Below are positions 1 to 7,539 of a stretch of DNA of 64,000 bases, one piece after another. The notes under the pieces were generated by a model that was not told where the DNA came from, searched no databases, and was given only the letters and a program-made list of their open reading frames with translations. Where the stretch lies: NCBI RefSeq assembly GCF_000021985.1, contig NC_011901.1, positions 248,001 to 312,000 of the forward strand. Reading direction: 5' to 3'. A program made the position numbers and the translations under genes. Every line of letters starts with the position of its first letter. The first letter of the stretch is position 1. This stretch comes from Thioalkalivibrio sulfidiphilus HL-EbGr7. GTDB lineage: Bacteria > Pseudomonadota > Gammaproteobacteria > Ectothiorhodospirales > Ectothiorhodospiraceae.

Positions 1-1
1 C

Positions 2-1483
2 AAGACCCTGGGCATCATCGCGTTGACGTTGATCTGCCTGGCCGTCTCCACCGTTCACGCCACCCCCACGGACCGCATCATCATCAAGGTGAGCGAGACC
101 ATGCGTCCGGCCGTGCTGGCCGACGGCGCGCTGGCACCCCGCGCCCGGGAGCGGGTCTCGTCTCTGTCCGCCGCCGTGGGCCACGAGGTGGTCTACCTGC
201 GCGCCATGTCCGGCGGTGCCGACGTGGTGCGGTTGCCTCGTGCCATGCCCCTGGAACAGGTGCAGGCCATGGCCGAGGCCATGGCGCGGCTGCCGGGGGT
301 AGAGTATGCGGAGCCGGATGCACGAGTGTTTCCAATGGAAGTACTCAATGATCCCCTGTTCGGGCAACAGTGGCACCTGCAGCCGGTGCGCACGACCCCC
401 CCGCTCAACTATGGAATTGATGCTCCAGCCGCATGGTCCATCACTACTGGCGAGGCGGTGGTCGTGGCAATAGTGGACACCGGTATCTTATTTGCTCATG
501 AAGATCTTGAAGGAAAGGTGCTTGAAGCTGGTTACGATTTCATCAGTGCAGACCCAGATGGAGAGTATTTTACGGCTAATGATGGTGATGGTCGCGATCC
601 TGATCCCAGTGATCCAGGTGATTGGGTGACAGAGGAGGAGGCTGAAGAGCGGGAATGCCGTGTAAGTCACAGCTCATGGCATGGCACTCACATGGCAGGG
701 ATTGTTGCTGCTTCGACTAGTAATGGCAAAGGGATAGCTGGTGTCAGTTGGGGAGCAATGATTCTCCCAATCAGGGCGCTTGGGAAATGTGACGGCTACA
801 GTTCTGATGTTATCGATGCTATGCGTTGGGCTGCTGGATTGCCTGTAGCGGGTGTCCCAAACAATCATGATGCAGCCAAAATAATTAACATGAGTCTGGG
901 CGCTAACCAGTCTTGCACGGGTGCCTGGCTTGATGCGGTGAATGCTGTTCATGAGAAAGGTTCCTTGATTGTTGCTGCCGCTGGAAACGGCGGTGTTTCA
1001 ATGTCGAGTAGCAGGAACCATGTTGTACCAGGGGTTTGTCCTGGAGTCTTGACCGTTGCAGCCACTAACAAAGCTGGGGATCGCGCGTCGTTCAGCAACT
1101 ATGGTCCACAGATTGATTTGGGAGCGCCAGGCATCTGGGTCCTATCAACCTCGGATCAGGGAACAACCAGCCCACTCGATGACAGCCACTATGAGAACAA
1201 GTCAGGAACTAGTGTCTCAGCGCCGCAGGTTGCAGGTGTGGCGGCACTCCTGCTCAGCTACGACGATTCGCTGGATCGTCAAGATTTAATCTACTTGTTG
1301 ACATCCAATGTCACTCCATACCCTGAAGATAGCCTGTGCGCGGCAGGCGGCGGTTGCGGTAGTGGAGTGCTCAACGCGGGTTTGGCACTGATGGCGGTGA
1401 CAGAGTTCGATGGTCGTCCCCCGCCGCCCCGACCAGCGTCATCTGGTGGGGGGGGGGAGGGGCAATATCGATCTGGGCTATAA
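2..1483 (+). CDS. Secreted subtilisin-like (S8) serine protease, 5' end outside the window
   Basis: Exported endopeptidase. The frame is open to the window edge and the first 20 codons read as the end of a signal peptide (hydrophobic run ending STVHA), so the true start is upstream; TTG at 23 is only the first start codon visible. An inhibitor-I9-like propeptide follows to about base 330. The S8 triad is visible: Asp of IVDTG (codon 476), His of WHGTH (codon 680) and Ser of GTSVSAP (codon 1211). The reading frame ends just after a Gly-rich stretch, ASSGGGGEGQYRSGL, created by a G10 tract at 1448-1457. Adding one G would replace the last residues with a hydrophobic segment followed by Asn-Asn-Arg-Arg, a GlyGly-CTERM-like tail, ending at 1566 inside the convergent rhombosortase gene. 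From about 330 to 1400 the codons are visibly less G+C-rich than the propeptide region, suggesting a recombined catalytic domain. Confidence 0.93.
   Translation, partial: KTLGIIALTLICLAVSTVHATPTDRIIIKVSETMRPAVLADGALAPRARERVSSLSAAVGHEVVYLRAMSGGADVVRLPRAMPLEQVQAMAEAMARLPGVEYAEPDARVFPMEVLNDPLFGQQWHLQPVRTTPPLNYGIDAPAAWSITTGEAVVVAIVDTGILFAHEDLEGKVLEAGYDFISADPDGEYFTANDGDGRDPDPSDPGDWVTEEEAEERECRVSHSSWHGTHMAGIVAASTSNGKGIAGVSWGAMILPIRALGKCDGYSSDVIDAMRWAAGLPVAGVPNNHDAAKIINMSLGANQSCTGAWLDAVNAVHEKGSLIVAAAGNGGVSMSSSRNHVVPGVCPGVLTVAATNKAGDRASFSNYGPQIDLGAPGIWVLSTSDQGTTSPLDDSHYENKSGTSVSAPQVAGVAALLLSYDDSLDRQDLIYLLTSNVTPYPEDSLCAAGGGCGSGVLNAGLALMAVTEFDGRPPPPRPASSGGGGEGQYRSGL
1448..1457 (+). repeat. G10 homopolymer at the 3' end of the S8 protease gene
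   Basis: Ten consecutive G bases follow GGT at the point where a GlyGly-CTERM tail would begin. With 10 G the protein stops 8 codons after the tract. With 11 G (or 8 G) the frame continues to a stop at 1564-1566 and encodes Gly-rich, then hydrophobic (AISIWAITLIFFYAYLCIW), then basic residues. This could be a phase-variable slippage tract or an assembly error. Confidence 0.85.
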
Positions 1484-1496
1484 CGCTGATCTTTTT

Positions 1497-2078
1497 TTAT
1501 GCATATCTATGCATCTGGAATAACAGAAGACAAGCACTACACACAGCCCCCGCGAGCGCCCCGTAAAGATGCGCATCCACGATCACCGCGCCGCCGATCA
1601 GTTGTGCGGTGCCGGGGTCCTGGCCGGCGAACTGCTCCCAGGCGAGCTTGGCGATCAGACCCAGCAGTAGCAGACCCAGGCTGGGCTGGCGCTTCAGGCC
1701 GGCCAGGGCGCCGGCCGCGATCAGGCCGTGCAGGATGCCGGACAGGCCCACGTACCAGCCCACCGTGGGTGAGAAGGCCAGCAGTCCCAGATTTACACCC
1801 ACCGCACAGACCAACACCGTCATCCACCATTGCCAGAGCGGCAGTTGTCGGGCGAGGATGAGCCAGATGATGGCCAGACCGGCCAGGTTCATGGCCAGGT
1901 GGGCCCAGCCCAGGTGCATGAGCTGGCCGGTGACCAGGCGCCAGGGCTGTGCCAGCCATAGCCCCCGTTCCAGACGCAAGGCCTCCAGGCCGCCGAAGGC
2001 CTGGGCCAGCAGGGCGGCCAGGGCTAGCGTGAGAGGCAGCGCCCAGCGTGCCAGGCGCGGTTTTGCCGGGTTGTTCAT
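1497..2078 (-). CDS. rrtA: Rhombosortase, rhomboid-family intramembrane serine protease
   Basis: 193-residue polytopic membrane protein. Rhomboid features are visible: several hydrophobic segments, a catalytic-Ser motif GLSGILHG near residue 120, and a downstream His in VDAHLYGALAGA near residue 168. The compact size and this layout match rhombosortase, the protease that recognises GlyGly-CTERM tails at the inner membrane. It converges on the S8 protease gene and is divergent from gspG with 62 bp between starts, so enzyme, probable substrate and the T2SS pseudopilin cluster are contiguous. The start is ATG at 2076-2078. If the S8 gene gained one G, the two 3' ends would overlap by 70 bp. It could be another small rhomboid, but the neighbourhood strongly favours rhombosortase. 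Confidence 0.88.
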   Translation of the reverse strand: MNNPAKPRLARWALPLTLALAALLAQAFGGLEALRLERGLWLAQPWRLVTGQLMHLGWAHLAMNLAGLAIIWLILARQLPLWQWWMTVLVCAVGVNLGLLAFSPTVGWYVGLSGILHGLIAAGALAGLKRQPSLGLLLLGLIAKLAWEQFAGQDPGTAQLIGGAVIVDAHLYGALAGAVCSACLLLFQMHRYA

Positions 2079-2140
2079 GCAGCCGCCATGACAAAGTGTC
2101 AGACTATCGAAACAGGAACGAACGAGGTAGTGATCGAATC

Positions 2141-2590
2141 ATGAACTACAGCATCGCACACAAATCCCGCCGCATGGGCGGCTTCACCCTCATTGAGGTC
2201 ATGGTGGTGGTGGTCATTCTCGGCATTCTGGCCGCCATCGTGGTGCCGCGCATCATGGACCGGCCCGACGAGGCCCGCATCGCCAAGGCGCGCAACGACA
2301 TCCGCACGCTGGAACAGGCCCTGAACCTCTACCGACTGGACAACTTCCGCTATCCCACCACCGAGCAGGGCCTGCGCGCCCTGGTGGAACGACCCACCAC
2401 CTCCCCCGAGCCGCGCAACTGGCGTGCCGGAGGCTACCTGGACCGCCTGCCCATGGATCCCTGGGGCAACCCCTACGAATATGCCCATCCCGGTCGCCAT
2501 GGCGACATCGACATCTACAGCCTCGGCGCCGACGGCCGTCCCGGTGGTGACGGTGCGGATGCCGACATCGGTAACTGGAACATCAACTGA
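2141..2590 (+). CDS. gspG: T2SS major pseudopilin GspG
   Basis: Main subunit of the periplasmic pseudopilus that pushes folded substrates through the outer-membrane secretin. 149 residues from ATG 2141; an in-frame upstream extension to 2048 lacks pilin character and overlaps rrtA, so it was not used. Short basic leader, then a prepilin cleavage site G|FTLIE and the hydrophobic N-terminal helix. The C-terminal part has the GspG signature: DPWGNPY, then an Asp-rich calcium-binding segment near GADGRPGGDG. It is first of the gspGHIJK run, with gspH starting 3 bp downstream. Confidence 0.97.
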   Translation: MNYSIAHKSRRMGGFTLIEVMVVVVILGILAAIVVPRIMDRPDEARIAKARNDIRTLEQALNLYRLDNFRYPTTEQGLRALVERPTTSPEPRNWRAGGYLDRLPMDPWGNPYEYAHPGRHGDIDIYSLGADGRPGGDGADADIGNWNIN

Positions 2591-2593
2591 TCC

Positions 2594-3151
2594 GTGATCC
2601 CCTCGTCCGCCCATCGGGCCGCGCTGCGCACCCCGCAGCGGGGCTTCACCCTCATCGAAGTAATCGTGGTGGTGTTCATCGTGGGCATCATGGCCAGCTT
2701 CGCGGTGATCAGCATGGGCGGCGGCGGGCAGGACCGGGTGGTGGAGCAGGAGGCCCGCCGGGTCACCGCGCTGCTTGAGCTGGTGCGCGACGAGGGCATC
2801 CTCAGCGCCCGGGAGCAGGGCCTGGGCTTCACCGAACATGCCTATGTCTTCCTGCGCCGTTACCGGGTGGGCGACCGCACCTATGAATGGCTACCCGTGG
2901 AAGACGACCAGACCCTGCGCCGGCGGGACCTGGAAGACCTGGGGATCTCTTTCGCCCTGTACGTGGAGGGCACCCGGGTGAGCCTGCTCCGGGATGTCGA
3001 GAACCCGGGCGTTCAGGTCATTCTCGGCCCCAGTGGGGAGCTGACCGCCTTCGAACTGGAGATCATCACCGAGGGGGCGCGGCAGGCCTCGTGGGTGGTG
3101 CGCGGCCTGCCCGGCGGGCGCATCGAGCTGCGCCGGGGCGCTCGTACATGA
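2594..3151 (+). CDS. gspH: T2SS minor pseudopilin GspH
   Basis: Minor pseudopilin of the T2SS tip complex, 185 residues. It has a class III leader ending in a RG|FTLIEVIVVV-type prepilin peptidase site and one hydrophobic helix, followed by a beta-rich globular domain. The start is GTG at 2594, three bases after the gspG stop. The stop codon overlaps the ATG of gspI as ATGA, indicating translational coupling. Identification rests on the pilin signature plus its place between gspG and gspI. Confidence 0.93.
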   Translation: MIPSSAHRAALRTPQRGFTLIEVIVVVFIVGIMASFAVISMGGGGQDRVVEQEARRVTALLELVRDEGILSAREQGLGFTEHAYVFLRRYRVGDRTYEWLPVEDDQTLRRRDLEDLGISFALYVEGTRVSLLRDVENPGVQVILGPSGELTAFELEIITEGARQASWVVRGLPGGRIELRRGART

Positions 3152-3558
3152 TCCTTTGCCCTCGCCCGAGACGCCCTTACGGACAGCGCGGCTTCACCCT
3201 GCTGGAAGTCCTGGTGGCGGTGGTCATCCTGGCGGTGGCCATGGGCGCGCTCATCAAGGTGGGCAGCGAGAATGCCGCCAATGCCGCCTACCTGCGCGAC
3301 CGTACCCACGCCCACTGGGTGGGCATGAATCTGCTCACCCGCTACCGCATCGGCATGGAACCCCGGCAGATCGGCAGTCGCGAAGGGACGAGCGAGATGG
3401 GCGAGCGCACCTGGTACTGGCGGGCCACCGTCAGCGAGGCCAGCGTGGACGTGGAAGGCGTGACCCTGGGCGGCCTGGTGCGGGTGGAGGTGGAGGTGCG
3501 CGATCGGGACGACCGCGACCGGGAGCCGTTGGCGCGGGTGGTTGGGTTCATTTTATGA
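3148..3558 (+). CDS. gspI: T2SS minor pseudopilin GspI
   Basis: Tip-complex pseudopilin of 136 residues. ATG at 3148 overlaps the gspH stop, and the next gene starts inside its own stop (ATGA at 3555). The leader ends in QRG|FTLLEVLVAVVILA, typical of GspI. Body motifs expected for the family are present, such as the WYWRATV strand and VRVEVEVRD. A longer in-frame extension upstream (to 2887) lies wholly inside gspH and was rejected. Confidence 0.95.
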   Translation: MILCPRPRRPYGQRGFTLLEVLVAVVILAVAMGALIKVGSENAANAAYLRDRTHAHWVGMNLLTRYRIGMEPRQIGSREGTSEMGERTWYWRATVSEASVDVEGVTLGGLVRVEVEVRDRDDRDREPLARVVGFIL

Positions 3559-4409
3559 ACCAGTGGCTGGCCCGCATATCTCACCCCCCTTCTACTGCGG
3601 CCGCCGATACGCTCGCTGTGACGGGGCGTGCTCGCTCCGGCCGGCTTGACGTAGTGTCGGCTACGCCTGCGCCGTCCTGCGGTCCGCGCGCCCCGTCACA
3701 GCGGCGTCTCGACGCCCTCGCCACGAATGGGGGTGAGATATGCGGGCTGGTCTCAAGTGGCAAGTGGCAAGGCACTTCAAGTGCTACGGGGCTGCGGGGA
3801 TTCACGCTGCTGGAACTGCTGGTGGCCATGGCGGTGTTTGCGGTGGTGGCAATGATGGCCTACGGGGGGCTGAGCGCGGTGCTGGATTCCCGTCAGCACA
3901 CGGACCGGGCCTCGCGCAGCCTGAACGAACTGCAGATGGCCTTCACCCTGCTGGGGCGGGACTTCGAGCAGGTGGTGGCCCGGCCGGTGCGCGATCAATA
4001 CGGCGACCCGATGGCGCCCCTGCGCTTCAGCCCCTTCAGCGATCAGCCGCGCCTGGAACTGGTGCGCGCGGGCGGTGCCTTCGGCGCCCAGCGGGTGGCC
4101 TGGGAGATCCGCGAGGATCGCCTCTACCGGCTCACCTGGACGGTGCTCGACGGTGCCGATCCCGCCGAGCCTCAAGGCGTCATGCCCCTGTTGGGGGAAC
4201 CGAGCGCCGAAGGGGATGAGCCGGTGCAGGGCGTGCGTGCCTGGACCCTGCGCTTTCACTACCTGGACGAGACCGGCCAGTTCGCCGTGGCCGAGACCTG
4301 GCCCCTGGAGATCAATCCCCTGGCACCCGAGGCCCTGCCCCGGGCGGTGGAGCTGACCCTGGAACGCCAGGACGGCCAGCAGCTGACCCGCTGGTTCGCG
4401 CTGCCATGA
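3555..4409 (+). CDS. gspJ: T2SS minor pseudopilin GspJ with a 60-codon leader insertion
   Basis: Tip-complex pseudopilin of 284 residues. The prepilin site LRG|FTLLELLVAM lies about 82 residues after the ATG, whereas a leader is normally 6-20 residues. The extra length is explained by an inverted-repeat element at 3571-3746 flanked by CTGG on both sides (3567-3570 and 3747-3750). Both CTG codons are in the same phase, so removing one copy plus the element (180 bp) restores a leader of about 21 residues, beginning MNQWLVSSGKWQG. The mature domain appears intact. The ATG overlaps the gspI stop and the stop overlaps the gspK ATG. Whether prepilin peptidase still processes such a leader, or translation restarts at an internal GTG, cannot be read from sequence. 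Confidence 0.92.
   Translation: MNQWLARISHPPSTAAADTLAVTGRARSGRLDVVSATPAPSCGPRAPSQRRLDALATNGGEICGLVSSGKWQGTSSATGLRGFTLLELLVAMAVFAVVAMMAYGGLSAVLDSRQHTDRASRSLNELQMAFTLLGRDFEQVVARPVRDQYGDPMAPLRFSPFSDQPRLELVRAGGAFGAQRVAWEIREDRLYRLTWTVLDGADPAEPQGVMPLLGEPSAEGDEPVQGVRAWTLRFHYLDETGQFAVAETWPLEINPLAPEALPRAVELTLERQDGQQLTRWFALP
3571..3746. mobile_element. MITE-like inverted-repeat element inserted in gspJ
   Basis: The ends are an exact 18-bp inverted repeat: CCCGCATATCTCACCCCC at 3571-3588 and its complement at 3729-3746. A second, inner inverted repeat (GCTGTGACGGGGCG near 3615 and its complement near 3700) lies within. CTGG occurs directly on both outer sides and looks like a 4-bp target duplication. 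Nothing coding other than the through-running gspJ frame was seen. No other copy was noticed in the window. Confidence 0.75.
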
Positions 4410-5203
4410 GAACGACACGGCGCCGTCAACGGGGTGTGGCCCTGATCACCGCACTGCTGGTGGTGGTGCTGGCCACCCTGGCGGCGGTGGCCATGGTGGC
4501 ACGCCAGCACCTGGACATCCGTCGCGCGGGCAACATGCTGGGCCAGGATCAGGCCTACCTCATCGCGCTGGCCGCCGAGGGCTATGCCCTGGGCCTGCTG
4601 TCCTCGGATGACCGCGACTTGCCCTGGGAGGGTTGTATCTCCCCCCCCCTGTGGGTGACCCTTGAAGAGGCGCAGATGGAGGTCTGGCTCGAGGACATGC
4701 ACTGCCGGTTCAACCTCAACAACCTGGCGGCGCGGGACGATGCGGCGGCCAATGGTTTCATCCGACTGCTGGAAGGGGTGCGCGCCCAGACCCCCGACCT
4801 CAGTCTGGACCCGGAGGGGCTCACCGCGGCAGTACGTGACTGGATGAACCCGGAGACCGATGACCCGTACTACCGCCTGGCGACGCCGCCGTACCTGAGC
4901 GCGAACCGCCCGATGATCGTGGCCGCGGAACTGCGCCGGGTGCAGGGCATGAACAATGAGCTCTGGCAGGCGCTGTCGCCCTACGTGACCGCCCTGCCCG
5001 CCACCGGCACCACCATGAACCTGGAGTTCGCCGAACCGGTGCTGCAGGACGCCTTCCCGGATCGTGGCGAGGTGGTGGCCTCGCGGTTCTTCCGCCTGGG
5101 CGTGCATGCGGAACTGGGCGGTCGGCGCTTCCTGCTGTGCAGCCTGCTGGACACCGGCAACATCAGCGTGGTGTGGCGCAGCCAGTCGATGTGTGAAGAT
5201 TGA
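4406..5203 (+). CDS. gspK: T2SS minor pseudopilin GspK
   Basis: Caps the pseudopilus tip with GspI and GspJ. 265 residues, somewhat shorter than many GspK proteins. Typical features: basic leader, RGVALITALLVVVLATLAAV as cleavage region plus helix, Glu-less at the usual position, and a helical domain beginning with CRFNLNNL near residue 100 and the DWMNPET segment. The ATG overlaps the gspJ stop. It ends the first T2SS block; a 360-bp repeat-bearing gap separates it from gspL. Confidence 0.93.
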   Translation: MRTTRRRQRGVALITALLVVVLATLAAVAMVARQHLDIRRAGNMLGQDQAYLIALAAEGYALGLLSSDDRDLPWEGCISPPLWVTLEEAQMEVWLEDMHCRFNLNNLAARDDAAANGFIRLLEGVRAQTPDLSLDPEGLTAAVRDWMNPETDDPYYRLATPPYLSANRPMIVAAELRRVQGMNNELWQALSPYVTALPATGTTMNLEFAEPVLQDAFPDRGEVVASRFFRLGVHAELGGRRFLLCSLLDTGNISVVWRSQSMCED

Positions 5204-5254
5204 GGAAGGCGCAGAGGCAAGATACAAGAGACAAGATACAAGAGACAGGAAATC

Positions 5255-5323
5255 GTAGGTCGGGCTTCAGCCCGACAGCGATGTACGGTGAAACTTCGGC
5301 TATCGGGCTGAAGCCCGACCTAC
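5255..5323. repeat. REP palindrome, GTAGGTCGGGCTTCAGCCCGA type
   Basis: Perfect 21-bp inverted repeat (5255-5275 and 5303-5323) in the gspK-gspL gap, headed by GTAGG. The same family occurs at 44415-44483. Just upstream, 5219-5249 holds short direct repeats of the form AGATACAAGAGACA. Confidence 0.9.
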
Positions 5324-5400
5324 GAATCTGATGGTATGGAGAAGGATGTATTGGGCATGCGTATGTCCAACATCACATGCTCGAACTCACGAAAGGCGGT

Positions 5401-5479
5401 CCTCTCACAGTGACACGGAGACACGGGGAATGCGCAATGATGGATCTTTCTCCGTGTCCCCGTGCCTCCATGAGAGAAT
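5401..5479. repeat. Hairpin repeat unit, both arms of CAC flavour
   Basis: CCTCTCACAGTGACACGG at the left and CCGTGCCTCCATGAGAG at the right form a long imperfect inverted repeat. This is a homotypic member of the dispersed family described at 57264-58105. Confidence 0.8.
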
Positions 5480-5563
5480 AGGTTTTGGGTTCACTTGTAG
5501 CAATTCGAAGTCAGTGATCGATGTAATCATCTGGGCGAGCAATATGAATCGGTGCGCATTGCC

Positions 5564-6802
5564 ATGAACCAACAGACCCTGCTGCTGCGCCTGCCCGAAG
5601 GGGAGGGGGATGCACAGTTCGTGCTGCGGGATGCCGCGGGCGCGATCCGCGAGGCGGGGCAGGACAGTCTCGCCGCCCTGGCGGAGCGTGCCCGGGGACA
5701 GGCCGTGGTGGCGCTGACGCCCGGCCCCGAGGTCCTGCTCACCCGCGCACGGGTGCCGGCGCGCAATCCCCGCGCCCTGGCCCGGGCGCTGCCCTATGCC
5801 CTGGAAGACCAGCTGGCCGGCGACGTGGATAGCCTGCACTGCGTGCCGGGTGCGCGTCTGCCGGACGACAACATCAGCGTGGCCGTGGTGTCCCGTGCCC
5901 AGATGGATCAGTGGCGCGAGCAGTTGCGCGAGGCCGGGCTCGATCCCCGCTCCCTGGTGCCGGAGACGGCGCTCCTGCCCACCCATGGCGAGGGCTGGCT
6001 GCTGTGGCTGGAGCATGACTCGGCCTGGCTCAGCACGGGGCCGGGGGAGGGCATGGCCCTGGACCGGGACAACGCCGCCCTGCTGGTGCGGCTGCGCCTG
6101 GAGGAGACCGACGAGGAGGCGCGGCCAGGTCACCTGGAAGTGGTGCGCCATGGCCCGGCCCGTGACACCGACCAGGGGCTGGAGGCACTCGATGGACAGA
6201 CCCTGAAATGGCGCGACAGTGAGGCGACCCTGCTCGAGGAGATCGCTCAACAGCTGCCGGCAAAGCTGCCCTTCAACCTGCTCACAGGGCCCTACAGCCG
6301 GCGTGAGCAGCTGGGTCGCCTGTGGCGCCCCTGGCGCGCGGCCGCCGCGGTGCTGGCGGCCTGGGCCCTGATCCAGGTGGCGCTGGTGGTGGTGGACATC
6401 CAGCGTCTGGAGCGCGAGCGCGCCGCCCTGGACGCGCAGATGCGCGAGATCTACGAAACCGCGGTTCCCGGCAGCCGCGCCGGCGGTGACCCCCGTCGTC
6501 AGATGGAGAGTGCCCTGGCCGGACGCGGCCGCGAAGCAGGTGCAGCCGGGGCGGGCGACCTGGGCGAGGCCCTGGCACATACCGCCACGGTGCTGACCCG
6601 GCTGTCGGGATTGAGCATCCAGAGTCTGCGCTACCGCCCCGGTCAGATGGAACTGGACCTGCAGCTGGACAGCCTGCAGAGCCTGGACCGTCTCAAGCAG
6701 GAACTGGAGGCCGACGCGGCCTGGGCGGTGGAGATCCAGTCCGCCAGTGCCCGTGATGACGGGGTGGAAAGCCGCATCCAGATCCGGAGGGTTGGCTCAT
6801 GA
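5564..6802 (+). CDS. gspL: T2SS inner-membrane platform protein GspL
   Basis: Links the cytoplasmic ATPase GspE to GspM and the pseudopilus. 412 residues from ATG 5564; GTG at 5552 is a possible longer start. The N-terminal two thirds form the cytoplasmic actin-like domain. A single transmembrane segment (AAAAVLAAWALIQVALVVV) lies near residue 265, and the C-terminal ferredoxin-like periplasmic domain ends in the expected segment around LSIQSLRYRPGQMELDL. The stop overlaps the gspM ATG by 4 bp. Confidence 0.93.
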   Translation: MNQQTLLLRLPEGEGDAQFVLRDAAGAIREAGQDSLAALAERARGQAVVALTPGPEVLLTRARVPARNPRALARALPYALEDQLAGDVDSLHCVPGARLPDDNISVAVVSRAQMDQWREQLREAGLDPRSLVPETALLPTHGEGWLLWLEHDSAWLSTGPGEGMALDRDNAALLVRLRLEETDEEARPGHLEVVRHGPARDTDQGLEALDGQTLKWRDSEATLLEEIAQQLPAKLPFNLLTGPYSRREQLGRLWRPWRAAAAVLAAWALIQVALVVVDIQRLERERAALDAQMREIYETAVPGSRAGGDPRRQMESALAGRGREAGAAGAGDLGEALAHTATVLTRLSGLSIQSLRYRPGQMELDLQLDSLQSLDRLKQELEADAAWAVEIQSASARDDGVESRIQIRRVGS

Positions 6803-7275
6803 AGGCCTGGTGGGAAGGTTTGAATCAGAGGGATCGTCGCATCCTGATGGTGGGCGGAGCACTGCTGTGCCTCCTGTTGCCCTACATGCTCATCTGGCAG
6901 CCGCTTCATGATCGCGCCGAACGCCTGGAGCGCACCCTGGTGGCGCAGCGGGCTGACGTGAGCTGGATGCAGCAGGCCGCCGCGCAACTGCGCGCCACGG
7001 CAGCGACAGGTCGCACCCCAACGCCCGCCGGCCAGTCCCTGCTCGGCATGATCGACCGCACCGTGCGCGAGGGTCAGCTCGGCGGCACCGTGCGCCGCGT
7101 GCAGCCGGAGGGTGCCAACACCGTGCGCGTCTGGCTGGAGGATGCGCCCTTCGATGAACTGATGACCTGGCTGGGCACCCTGGAGACCCGCCACGGCATT
7201 CGCGCCACCAGCCTGGTGGTGGACCGTCAGGCGACACCGGGGCGTGTGAATGCGAGGCTCACCCTGGAAGGGTGA
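6799..7275 (+). CDS. gspM: T2SS inner-membrane platform protein GspM
   Basis: Partner of GspL, 158 residues. Short cytoplasmic start, one transmembrane helix (ILMVGGALLCLLLPYMLIW), a short coiled coil and a periplasmic ferredoxin-like domain. The family pattern around FDELMTWLGTLE near residue 120 is present. The start overlaps gspL, so the two are coupled. A 264-bp gap with a REP and a hairpin repeat follows before gspN. Confidence 0.93.
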   Translation: MKAWWEGLNQRDRRILMVGGALLCLLLPYMLIWQPLHDRAERLERTLVAQRADVSWMQQAAAQLRATAATGRTPTPAGQSLLGMIDRTVREGQLGGTVRRVQPEGANTVRVWLEDAPFDELMTWLGTLETRHGIRATSLVVDRQATPGRVNARLTLEG

Positions 7276-7317
7276 GTTGAAGTGGGAAGTGTGAATTGGG
7301 AAGTGGGAAGGAAAGCC

Positions 7318-7346
7318 GTAGGCCGGATAAGCGCAGCGCATCCGGC
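7318..7346. repeat. REP half-site, GTAGGCCGGATAAGCGCAGC type
   Basis: GTAGGCCGGATAAGCGCAGCGCATCCGGC, itself a short palindrome (GCCGGAT...ATCCGGC). The same family recurs at 10774-10855 and 14020-14097. The preceding bases, 7277-7310, carry a GAATTGGGAAGTG motif related to the 27-bp inverted repeat at 43353-43429. Confidence 0.8.
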
Positions 7347-7374
7347 ACAAGTCGATGTCAGCAGATCTAATCGC

Positions 7375-7458
7375 ACAAAGAGCGCGGAGACGCAGAGGCC
7401 GCAAAGGGTTTTTAATCACAAAACTTTGCGCTCTCTGCGCCTTTGCGTTCTCTGCGTA
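7375..7458. repeat. Hairpin repeat, divergent GCG flavour
   Basis: CAAAGAGCGCGGAGACGCAGAG and, after an AT-rich loop, TTTGCGCTCTCTGCGCCTTTGC form an imperfect inverted repeat. It resembles the main hairpin family but lacks the CTCTCGCGGAGG head. Confidence 0.7.
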
Positions 7459-7539
7459 ATCAGCGTTGCCAAGGCTGGCCTACATGCAAACGCCTGACAC
7501 CTTCCGCCTCACCCCTTACGAACAACCGAGACATCCGAT

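Noticed and set aside
1448-1520. The 9-G (one G fewer) frame of the S8 gene as sorting tail
   Set aside because: That frame reads RGNIDLGYNADLFLCIS, which is not a hydrophobic helix followed by Arg. Only the 11-G or 8-G frame gives a plausible tail.
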